From positions 102,402 to 166,401 of the forward strand of contig VZTG01004202.1 of NCBI GenBank assembly GCA_013397845.1: DNA of 64,000 nucleotides, given 5' to 3'. How positions within the stretch are numbered: position 1 is the first letter of the stretch; the number at the start of each line of letters is the position of its first letter. Source of the DNA: Melanocharis versteri. Lineage: Eukaryota > Chordata > Aves > Passeriformes > Melanocharitidae. The notes below the pieces were generated by a model, which had not been told where the DNA came from, ran no database searches, and was given only the letters and a program-made list of their open reading frames with translations. A program made the position numbers and the translations under genes. Positions 13,701-25,700 of the stretch are shown here, in pieces.

Positions 13701-16700
13701 GGAGCGCACAGACTATTTTGCAGTTAATTAAATTCGCTTTTGCCTGGAATGAGCCTTGGCATCCTCTGGGCTGAGAGGTTTTGTGGTCCCTGCTCTGAGG
13801 GTGAGTTGTTGGCAGCCAGGGGCTTGTGAAGGGACCAGCAGGATCCCAAATTCCTTGGGGGAGGTGGGGAAAGCCGCTGGGCACAAACAGCAACAGAGGA
13901 ACAGGAAACAAACTTCACATCCTTGTTTTCTCCAGCCCTCAGTCCCAGGATCTCTAGGACCATTCCCAAGGGTTTCCCAGAATTAGATCCAGTACATCAA
14001 TGCTGCACCCAGAACCAGGGCAGGGGCTGGTCTGGCCCTTGCAGGGGGTCAGAGGTGGAAGCAGAGGGCAGAGGAGCCTGGTTTAGCTCTCAGTGCTGTC
14101 AGAGCAGCGTCCCAGAGGGGATTTTTGCAGCTCCGATGCTCAGGTCCCTGACTCCCCTGTGAAACCTCACCTGGATCCCTCCCTTGGTGACCTGACCTTC
14201 CTGACTCTCCCTTCTCAGGAATGCTGCGGTGGACCCTGCATAAGAAAATCGACCAGAACCCCAGTACCAGCTGTGTCCTGGTCAGGATCCTGGTGAAGGA
14301 GCTGGAAAGGGTGAGTGCCACCTCAGAGAGGTGCCCTGAGTGCAGGGCCGGCCCCTCTGTGCCATGTGTGGGGGGAGGCAGAGGGATGGGGTTCCACTCC
14401 ACCTCAGACAGGGGTTTTAGGGCTTTGAGGCCTGGCTGGGCACTGGGGCTTAGCACGGAGTGAAAAACCCCGAGTGACACCAGGGCTTGTCCCAGCTGAT
14501 GCTGCAAGGACCAGGTTTTGTCCCTAAAGTGACAGTGAGCCACAGCAGAGCCAGGAGCCCCCCCAGGCTCCTCCCTGCCACAGCAGCCCAAGGCAGGCAA
14601 CCCTCACACTGATAAACCCTCCCACATCACCCCAAACTCCCCCACCCCACCCTCTATGGAGTCAGGTACAGCAGAAATTCCTCCTCCACATCTCTCATTT
14701 CCACCCCACCCAACCCTGTACCTTGCCCTGGAGCCATCGATGGAAACCTGTGATGGGTTTTGGTTTCATCGATTTCTCACATCATCTTCTGGTCTCGTAT
14801 AAACCTTCAGCAGCTTCTGCATCCTGGTGTGACCTGGTTTGTGGTCTGGGTACGTGTCATGTGGAGAAGCAGCACCTTTCCTTTCTTCTGAGGCTGCCTC
14901 AGTTTACCCAGAGCCCTCATTCCACTCCTGCTCCTCCTCCTCCTCCTCACCCCACAGATGAGCCCCCACTCCTCGTCCCCTGTCCAGAAACCTCCCTGGA
15001 CCATTTTCTCTGCATCTTTGCTATTTCTCCTTTGACCTGGGAGGCTGGAGCAGCCCTGCAGAGGCTGTCGCCTCCCTCAGCACTCCTGTGTCCCCCCCGG
15101 GCTGCGCCAGCCCAGCCCAGATCCCTGTGCACACACCCAGCACTGAACATCCAGCAGTGATCCCAATCCCAATCCCAATCCCAGTTCCCAGCCCAGATCC
15201 CTGTGCACTCATCCAGCACTGGGAAAATCCAGCAGTGATCCCAGTCCCAATCCCAGTTCCCAGCCCAGATCCCTGTGCACACATCCAGCACTGGGAACAT
15301 CCAGCAGTGATCCCAGTCCCAGTTCCCTGCCTCTGAAGTAGCTCTGGGGTTGTTTGCAGGCTCTCTGTCTCGTGTTGTGGCCGTTCAGCTTCCATCAGTG
15401 CCTTGGGGAGGGATTTTATCCAGTGGCTTTCACAAATCCAGACAGGAACACCCACGTCACCCTTGGCTGTGGATTCAGGGATTCTCCCTGAGGATTTGAG
15501 GGCTGTTTTCCTCAGCAGAAGCCAAGCCAGTCCTCCCCTCTAGCTGTTATCACTCTGTCACTCTTATCTTCCCTTGCCCAGGAGGGGTGTCAGCCCTGCT
15601 CCATAATTCCTTCATCTCCCTGAAGCTCTTCCAGGAAATCCCTGTCACTTGGGGCTTTTGTTGGTTTTTTTTCACTCCTCAGCAGCTCTGAGCCATCAGC
15701 ACCAAGCAGGGATGATAATTTAGCAATTTCATGCCTGAATTACTCCAGGGCCAATATCAACTCAGCAGTTCACGGCTATTCATTTTATTGATGCTTTCTC
15801 AAGCTTTGCTGCCATCAGCTCCATTTAACTCGGCTCCATCAGCACAGCAGCCCTGAGGAAAGGGGCCAGAATTATCTTTGGGGTGGGAATCTCTTTCCCG
15901 GGTTTATCCAGGGGTATTCCTGACACTGAAGCTGTTGTTAGAGCCAGACCAGACTGCAGGGAGGGGCTGGAGCATCCCCTGGATTCCCGTGGGCCAGGAT
16001 GGGGACACAGGATGGGGACACCTCCCTGTTCCCTCTGCTCCCATCCCCACCAAACCCAAGACAGGTTTTTCCCAGAGGCTTTGTGTTCCCACAGGAGTGG
16101 AAAGGAGCTCCTTAATGAGCTCAGTTAGAAACCTTTGCTTGTCCTCTCCCACCATCCCCTGTACCCCTCCCCAGGGCCAACCTGCCCACCCTAAAAGCCT
16201 GGGGAGGGATCCCAAACCCCACCCTGACCTAGGGATCACCCCCTAAGCCGGGATGAATTGCCAGCACACCCTGAGGGCTCTGGGGCTGCTCCTGCGCAGC
16301 CCAGGCCAGTCCTGCCAGGACCTGACTGTGCCTTCCCTGCCCTCTGCTCCCACAGGCAGAGCGAGGGGACTTCCGGCACTACATCATCCCCCTGCTGCAC
16401 ACGCTGATGTACACCTTGATACAGGTGAGCTGTGCCTTGGTGAGGAAACCTGCACCTCCGTGGAGGTGACCTTGATACAGGTAACCTGCACCTTGTTAAG
16501 GGAACCTGCCCTGGGCCTCGCTGGGGCAGCACCCAGGGACATCAGGAGCCACAGGAGGGGCCACCTGAAGCCACACAGAGCTTGGAATAGCTCATTACCT
16601 GCCCAGAAAAGCCCTGGGACCATCCCGGGTGGGCTTAATCGTGCATTTCCCAGCTGTTTGGTGGCTGTGACAATGTCACCTGTGACACATACAGGACTGC

Positions 16701-19700
16701 CAGGTCCTTCCACCTGACCCCTTTTCTGGAGGCCTTTCAGTGCCTGGTGGTGGAGGAAGCCCCAGCCTGTCCAAAGAAAGTGTCCCCAACCTCCAGTGGC
16801 TATTGCTGGAGGTTCCCAAACCACTGCAGGGCCTGATTCTGCTCCGTATTTTGCATTTAAATCCATAGTGAATTTGGTGCAGTGAATTTGGTGCCCTCTC
16901 AGCCTGGGGGCTGTGTTGGGGCAGCTTTAGGGATCATTGCCTGGCACCTCCCTGTCCCTCTGCAGGCTCCCTGCATCCCTGACGAGCTCTGTGCCAGGGT
17001 TTACGACTTCTGCAAGAGGCTGCTGACCCTGCCCAAGCCCTTCTGCACCATCGGGCTGGACTATGCCAGCAGGTTGCAGGTGGAGAGGACAGCCCCAGGT
17101 AAGGGGGTGCCCCTGCCCCATCCCTGCCTGGCACAGGGAGGGGCTGGGCCCTTGAGGGGTGGCGTGAAGAAAATCAGCTCTAAACCGGCTCAAAACAGCT
17201 CAAAACCCAGTCAAGCCCAGCTCATTTTGGGGGGTTTTGAGGGATTTCCACACCTGCAGAGCCTTTGCCTGATGCGTGGAGCCATGGCTGGGATTTCTGT
17301 GGGACCAGGCAAACACTTGGGGTCTTGGGGGTGCATTTTGGTGGGGGAGGAAGTGGGGGATTCCCCTCTCCTGGTCTCAGGCTGCTGAGCCTCAGTTACC
17401 AGCAGAGAAACTTGGGGTCATCCTGCTCTCAGTGTAGGCACAGCAGAGCCATGTCCAGCCCATCTAAGGCCAGAGATACAAATATGTATAAATATACATA
17501 CTACTCCTTTCTATATGGGAAACAGCATGTTCTGCTCCCAGCGTGGACACCTCAGTACATTTTGAGGAGGTCTTCTTCTTGCAAAGGGAGTTTTCCATCT
17601 GAGATTGCGGCTCAGACCAGCCTGGCCTCTCCCCCAGGGCCTCAGGCTGTGGACGCTGTGGTGGCTGCAGGGAACAGCCCTGTGTAGGAAGCAAGTCTGA
17701 AGACACCTGGTTTCCTTTTTCTCTGTGTTCTTTTCCTCTATTCTCATTAAAGTTCTTCCTGTTAAAGTTTGCTTTAATAGGAGCCTTTCAAAGCAATTCT
17801 TTAAGGTAGGGCAAGGTGCACACACCCTGTGAGAGGGAGGTGAGACAGGAGAAACCTGATGGGGAATTTTGGTGCCATTTTGGGGAGTCTCAGCCCACCC
17901 CCAACAGCCCAACCACTCCTCCCCAGTGCTGTTTCGGCTGGAGCTCCAAGGGGCACCTTTATCTCCCCCAGTTTTTGGTAGATGAACGGTTCAGTGTGGA
18001 GAGAGGGGATCTCCAGCAGGGCTCCCCTCAGAGCACCACAGGATTCACAGGAGGATTGTCCTGGAGCCAGGGCAGGTGGATGGATCCTCAGCCCTGAGCA
18101 GGAGGAGGGTGAAGTGCCTCTCTCCTGACCCCTGGTGCTCCTCAGATGCCCCCAAACACCGTCCCCATGTGGCCCTGGGGACAGGCCAGGAGTAGGGCTC
18201 TTCCTCCTGCTTCCGTCTCCACTCCCAAGCTCATGATGCCCTAAAAGAAGGGAAATACAGGAAATCATCCCAGAATAGAAGGGGCTTTCTTTTTCTAGAG
18301 CCTGGTCTGTCTTTGTCCTTGGCTATTTCTAGCTCTGGCCTAATTCTTGGCTGTTTAACCTCATCTCAGTGGGTGTTCCCTGACTTGGCAGAGCCACCTC
18401 AGCCTCCACACCTGGGAGCAGCCCTGGGCTGCTCCGAGAGCTGTGTTTTTCCTGCTGCTCTGACTCCGTGTGTTCATGCCCTTGCCAGGAACCTTGTACC
18501 AAAGAATGGTCATTGCCGAGCAGAGCCTGCGGAGCGCCCCGTACCCTTACCAGGAGAAGTGAGTGCTGCCTCTTCGGGGGGGTGATGCTTTTATTTTGTG
18601 GCCTCTTAGGGAAATCTGTCCTTTTCCAACACTCTGAATTAGTCTCGGATGGAACAGACAAGCTGGGCCTGAACCACGTGGTCTTGGGGGCCACAGCTGG
18701 GTGACATCTGGTACCTCGCTAGAACTTTGCACTGGGAGGGGCACATTCCTCCTGTGTCCCAAATTATTTTGGTAGGCAGGGACCTTCCCTTGGAGGGGAG
18801 ACCAGATGGAGAAGGGGAATATCAACAGCAACAATGGAAAAAGGGAGACGTGAGCTGCTCCTGCCAGCCCTGATGCCAGTGATGGTGAATCTGCATCTCC
18901 CTCTTTCCCCATTCTCCTGCCCCCCCCAGGATTTTCATCTTTGCTGACCCAGAGCTGCTGCCCGAAGCCATCTGCAACGCGCTGGTCACCGACACTGAGG
19001 CAGCCCAGGTGTCCCAGAGCCCCCGGGGCTGCATGAGCTGCGTGGTCACCCACGCCCTGCAGGCAGCCCTGGGTGATGCCTGCGATGTCCATGGCCTCAG
19101 GGCCCGACTCCAGGTAATGCAGCAGCTCCTCCGGTGCTTCTCCAATGGTCCGGCTTGGGCTGGACACTTTGGAGAAGGAAAAGGTGTTTTGGCAAGTGGA
19201 GAAACCCCCCAGCTCCTCAGTGCTGGTCTCCAGCTCCAGCAGCCCCAGAGTTGGGCTGGGCCTGAAGTCAAACATCCTTCAGATGGAGAGCAGTGGCTAC
19301 AGCAGAGCTAGTTTGGAATCTTTAGTCTGAGTATTGGTTTTGCCCAGCAAAGCTGGGCTCTGCCACTGAAACAGCTCCTCTGAGAGCCCCTGGGCACTGC
19401 AGGAACCTCTCAGGGAAAAGATTTTAATCAGCTTTCTGCAAAACCTCCTGGAAGGAGCTGTGGGGCCACAGTAACACAAATGTCTGTCTCAGAAACTTTG
19501 CTGGGGCTCTCGGCAATTTCCACTCCAAGGACACTTTTGTGTGCCTGCTGTCCCCATCTCCTGAGAGCCACCTGCAGTGCCAGCACTGCTAAAGATGCCC
19601 CGAGGGACACGATGCCCATCAGCTGCAAAGCTGCCAGAAAAGGAGCTTTAAGCAGCCAGCACTGCCAGCGTCTCTCCTGGGGACAAGAGGACATTTGCGT

Positions 19701-22700
19701 CCTGCTATCAAACAATTTTTGCAGGACTCATTTGCTCTTTCTGCCCCTCCCCCTGCCCTGCCCATGGAGCATCCCTTCTTTTCTCAGCTCTGGGTGTTCA
19801 AAGCTGCCTCTCCCAACAGGCCCTGTCCACGGGGGATGTGGAGCACTGGTTCCAGCAGGTGGTGGCGGCCGTGGAGGGTGCGGGGAGCGAGGGGGGCTCG
19901 GACCGGGACCAGCACACGGCGCGGCTGGAGAGGATCTACCACAGCCTCCTGGGCTCCTTGCCCACAGGTGAGCTCCAGCCAGACATTCCCACTGGGATGG
20001 GGAGCCCTCGTGTCCCCTCTGTGTCCCTGCCATCCCCTTTTAGCAGCAGGACCAGGCTCCTTGCAGTGACACCATGGCCAGCAGGGAGAACTGTGGCCCT
20101 GGAAGGCAGATTTGTCACTGAGGAAAGGGACAATGGAAATTCCTGCTGCTGATTCAGCTGCACTGGGCCATGTGTCTGCTGTTTGCAAAGGGTGACAGCA
20201 ATGTCAGCTGGGAGAGGCTGGGGAGCTCTGTTGGTGTAGGGGACATCCTGCCATGGTCTGGACGGGGGGGACACTGGACACTCCTCCTTGGAACCTCCCT
20301 GTGCTGATGTACAGGGTGCCCAGAGCAGCTGTGGCTGCCCCATCCCTGGGACTGTCCAAGGCTGGGTTGGGTGGGGCTTGGAGCACCCTGGGATAGTGGA
20401 AGGTGTCTCTCCCCATGGCAGGGGGTGGCACTGGGTGGCCTTTAAGGTCCCTCCCAATCCAAACCTTCCTGTGATGTGCCGGATGGTGGCACTGCCATCT
20501 CCTGCCATCCCTGGCGTGCTCTGTGTCCAGCCTGGTGCCACTGGGGACACACAAACTGTAACAAATTCCCCATCCACCACATCTTCTCACACAGATCTGG
20601 GGTAGCCAGAGGGAAATGGGGTCATGGTTTCTCTCCTGGCTACTCCCTGTGTCCCAACCCCCTCCCCAGAAGAGCGGCAGAGTGTCCCATTGCAGGATAC
20701 AGGGAGAAGCAGCTGGTGGTGCTGGTAGGGGAGAGGGACCACCACCTTTTGGGGGCAGTGAGGGGCGTGGGACCATCACTTTTTGGGGGCAGTGAGTGTT
20801 AAGTTGTCCCACTATTGTCACTGAGCTCTCATGGGTTAAAAGAGCCGGTGCTGGTGGGATCAGAGGGTTCAGATCACCATGTGCATTGGAGGCCCAGCGC
20901 TAGAGGAATGTTTATGTATTCTGCAATCCCTCTGCTGGCTGCAAAGTGAGGTCCTTCACCCCTGCCCATTCCTCAGTTTTCCCATTTTCAGTTCTCCCTT
21001 CCACCAACGGTGTAGACACTTTGTGACGGCTCAGTTTTTGAGAGCAGAGGCCTCATAGCCTCACATCTGGCCAGGAGCACTGGTGTGGGAGAGCCCCAGG
21101 GCTGCCTCAGCCATGCTCAGCGCTGGGGGGTTCATGCTCCTGTGTGAGGAGATGCTCCCATGTGCTCCAAGCATCCTTGTTTTCCCAGGGAATGCTCCCT
21201 GGGAAGGGCTGCAGGGGACCCCTCTGCCCAACCCCAACATCAGCTTCCACCTGTGGACAGAAGATGAGCAGCTCTGTGAGTGCCCCGGGGCTGGGGGGAG
21301 CTGGGTGGGGTCTGAGCCCGGGGGTCCTATCCCAAAGGGGTCGCTTAGCCCTGACCCTTGGGCAGGGAGTTTGGGAAGCATTGTCCCAAGGCCAAGCTTG
21401 TGGAGACTGGCTGACTGCTGACTGCTCCAAGCTTGTGGAGTCTGGCTGGCTGCTGACTGCTCCAGCCCTCCCTCCTGGGGGCTGTGGGGCCAGCTCAGGG
21501 GATTAGGGGTGTGAAGGGGTGAAGGAGCTGGGGCTGCAGCAGGATGTGCCCAGAGTACCTGATTTTGTTGTGGCTGCCCCATCCCTGGCAGTGTCCAAGG
21601 CCAGGCTGGATGGAGCTCTGAGTAACCGGGTCTGGTGGAAGGTGTCCCTGCCCATGGCAGGGGATGGGAACAAGATGATCTTCAAGATCCCTTCCAACTC
21701 AAACCATTCTGGGATTCTGTGACTGGAGTGGTACTGAGCTCTCTCGATGGGAAATGGGCCTGAAAGACTGACTGTCCTTGGACCCGCTGGTGGAGATATC
21801 TGCTTTGCAGTTTCCCTGGGAAGAGGGGAGCTGGGGCAGGATGGGGCTGAGCCTGGCTGTGGCTGGCTCTCCCTGCTGAAGCTGCTCCGCGCCCGCAGGG
21901 AAGGAGCTGGTGCTGTTCCTCCGCCCCCTGTCGCAGAGCTGCGAGCCCGACTGCCTCGGGCAGGACCTGGACCCCATGGAGATGCAGGACATCCTTCCGG
22001 GCTGTGGCTGCTGCGAGCAGAGCCGCTTCTCCGTGCTGTCCACCGACAGCGGCATCGAGCGGGACCTGCCCGCGCAGGAGGAGCCCTGCGCTGCGGACAC
22101 CGAGCACTCCCGGCTCCACAGGAAGGGGGGCATCAAGAAAAAGCTGTCCCCGCTGGAGAGCGTGGCCTTCCTGCAGGCTGGCAGCGGTGGCCCCGGAGGG
22201 AAGCCCCCCGGGAAGCTGCCCAGGAAGTCAGGAATGCCCCCGGAGCCCGCGGCCCCGCTCCAGAGGCTGCACACCGCCCGCGTGGTGCTGCTGGGCGACG
22301 ATCGCATCCTGGGGCGCCTGGCACAAGCCTACCACTCCCTCAGGTACCTGGGGCCACCCGGGCTCTGGGGGACAGCAGGACAGGGTGGCTGCTTTGCTCT
22401 TCCAGCTGTTGGAGCAGCCAGGGTGGCTGGGGACGGGGTTGGGCTCAGCGTTACCTGGGGCAGGGTGGGACCCGGGTGTTTGGCTCCCAAATGCACCCGA
22501 CTGTCTCTGGCTGCTCTGTTGGCCCAAGTGATGCACACAGCGAGTCCTCCCCCCTGTCCGTGAGCTGGGTTAAGCGAACAACAAATGAGGCAAGGTGTTT
22601 TCCCATGCCAAAGGGGAAAATTCTACAGAGAAGCTGTTTTCCAGCTGGCTCTCCACAGCTGGTTCCCCAGGGGTAGGATGGGGGTGGATGACAGTGCAGG

Positions 22701-25700
22701 CAGCCTGGGAAGCAGAGCTGGATGCACAGGGGCACCAGGCCCTGACAAAAACCTATCTGAGGCTGCCCATCACCTCCCCTTGCTCGATTTGAGGACCCGG
22801 GGCACTGCTGCCGCACTGGGAAAGGAGGCAGCGAGGGGGGCACGTGGCAGAGCAGGTGCAGTGTCCTGGCACTGCCCAGCCTTGGTCAGGAGCCGCATTC
22901 TGCCCCTTCCCCTCGGGACATTTCATTTTTCATTTCAGGAAACGGGAAGCCCGGCGGGTGTTTCTGACGCCCAGGCTGAACCTGCAGTTCTACCACATCC
23001 CCGTGGTGCCGGGGCAGCCACACCCCTCGGCTGCTGCGGTGAGTGCGTGACAGCGGCTGGGGATGGGGATTTTGGGGGAAGAGCAGGGGGATCCAGCAAT
23101 TCCCACCCGTTCCTGCCCTGTTTCCGGAACAAGGAGGGTGGGAGCCAACATGGAGCTGTTGGGCTCAGTCTGGAGCCACAACTCCTTCAGTTCTACTTCC
23201 AGGATGGATCCATGAGGTTTAGCCAATGACTGGTGATTTTCCCACTTCCCAAATGCTGAGGAGAAGCAGTTGCTGCCCATTGAGGGCTTTGCCTCCTTGG
23301 CCACAGCCCCAGTTTTAGGTTTCTAAGTCACTACTTGCAGTTTGTGTCGGGCACGTCCCTCCGCCTCTGACGGCCTCGAGACAGAGATAAAGAAACAATT
23401 GCATTTAGGGTATTTTAAGCTGGCCCAGAGCTCGCAGTGACCCCTGACAAACAGGCTGTTAAAAAAAAATCAGTATTCCTTCTTTTCGTTCCTCACAGAA
23501 TTTTTGTGCTTGAGCACCTGCTAAATGAGTTTGCCAACTTCTCTGGACTGAGCAGGGAAAGGGAAGGGATGGGGGAATGTCACAGATCTCTTTACCTCCT
23601 TATGGCTCCTGATATGGTGAACCCCCCTGTTCCTCCTTGGCTGCAGGAAGCCTCCCAGAAGTGTGAGCCAAGGCCCACAGGACCTGGATTTAGGGCTGGA
23701 AGTGGCTGGGAGGGGTTCTCCGGGACCTTCTCTTCACATTTTGCTCAGTACAAGCCCAGGAAAAGCAAACAATCCCCAGGCTGGAGTGACTGCGAGCTGT
23801 GTTTCTCCCACAGGACCACTCTGGCCCCGAGGAGCTGTGTGAGGTGGCCGGGTACCTGGGCAGGGCTGACCCCTGGTACGAGAGCAACATCAACACCCTG
23901 TGCCACATGATCCCCAAGCTGGCCACCATGGTATGAGGAAAACCTTCCCATTTCCCAAAAACACCTGCAGCGCCTGAGGAGGGGTCTGTGCCCTGCAGGG
24001 CTCCCCATGCCCCAGGCAGAGATTTTCTCCTGCAAACCCTCCCCAGGGCCCTGCCAGGCGGTACCTGTGGCTGACACTGTCCCAGCCCACAAGAGCCATT
24101 TGCTGTGATGGGGTTTTTGACCAAGGGACGGGAAATGGCAGATTTCAAGAAAGAAAACTTTTGCTGAAATCCCCCCAGCTCTCATTTCCTGGCAGTTTGA
24201 GCCAACATTGACAGCCTACAAAAAAAGGGCTGAGAGGTGGGCGAGGGCAGAGGACAGCTCATCACTCGCTCTGTGTCCAGGAAGGTGTGACACTCTGTGG
24301 CAGGGTTTTTGAGAAGTGACAGGGGCTGACCCAGCCTGTGATTTGCCCCCGCAGCCGTCGTTGCCGAGCAGGGCCCTGGTGACCGACCTGTTCCTCACCG
24401 ATGTCATTGCTTACTACGCCCGCATGGGCACCCAGCCCGTCTGCTTCCAGGTGCACGCTGTCAAGGTGGGTGGCACAGCTGGCACAGCCCCTGGGCCTGC
24501 AGCGGCCCGGCAAGGGCTGGCAGAGCTGTGCAGAGCCAGCAGGGTCTGGGGGCTTCCAGCAGACCCAGGCCTGGATCCAGCCCATCCCTACCTGACAGCT
24601 CCCGGACCCAGGGACTCTGGAGCTCAGCTCGGCTGGAGCCAATGATCCTGGCAAGACCATTTCAGGATCTCAGCTCAGCAAAGGGAGCCTTGAAATTCCC
24701 CACAGGGATGCAGATTTCCTGCTCTGCTGGGTTCGGTACGCTCAGGAGCCCCGGTACCTCCTCCTGCTTTAGATGCTGGGGGCAAACAGGGCCTTGCTGA
24801 GCAGCTTTGGCAAAAAACCTCCCTGTATCTTGCAGGGGCTTTGCAGGGTTTCCTGCAGCATCATTTGATTTATTTCCTGCCACCTTTGCTCTGCAGTGGT
24901 ATCAGAGCAAGGCCTGGAATTCAGTAGGAGAGCAAGGAAGAGCTAAATTTGGGCACATAACATTAACCCTTCCCTCCCAGCTCTGGCAGCCCTTCCAAAG
25001 CTCAGGATGATGCACAGACCTCCTTTTCATCTGCTCACAGCCACTGTGGCAGCTCTTGCAGCACAGGAGGAGCCCCTGCATGAGCAAACTGGCACAAGGT
25101 TTGCAAAGAGCTTTGGTAACTCCTGGTGGAGCATCCCCAGGACTTCCCTAAAAACCCATAGCCTGTCAGTCCTTGGAGCACCTGGGCCTCGGTGGCTGGG
25201 CATTTTGGTTTTCTGGTGAAATTTTCTTCCACTCATTTCCCCTCCAAGGTAAAACCTCGCAGTGAGAGCGTGGGTGATTCAAGCAAGGGACGAGGAACTG
25301 GCTCCAGATGTGGTTTTCAGATAGAGGCCCCTGAGTTCCTCTCCTGTCACCCAGGGTGTAAGGCTGCCTCAGCTGCAAACACTGCCTGTTTGCCCCGCTG
25401 GATTAGGACCCCACGGTTCCTCTTTGGCTGCAGGAAGCTGCCCAGAAGTGTGAGCCAAGTCCCACAGGAGCTGGGTGTAGGGCCAGGAGTGTCTGGGAGA
25501 GGTTCTCCAGGACCTGCTCTTCGCATCTTGCCCAATACAATCCCATGAAAAGAGAATAATCCATAGGGCTGGAGTGACCTGATGATTTAGGTTGGATCAG
25601 AGAGAAATTGCATCCCCTGAAGCTCAGCAACATCTCAGCCTGGCCTGGGAAGTGCTCCCGGTGATGTGGGTGGGTGGCTGGGAGTTGACTCATCTCTGAG

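Noticed and set aside
17460..17790. AT-rich stretch in PIK3R6 intron 5 resembling an LTR end
   Set aside because: ATTAAA is present, but there are no TG/CA ends or target duplication.
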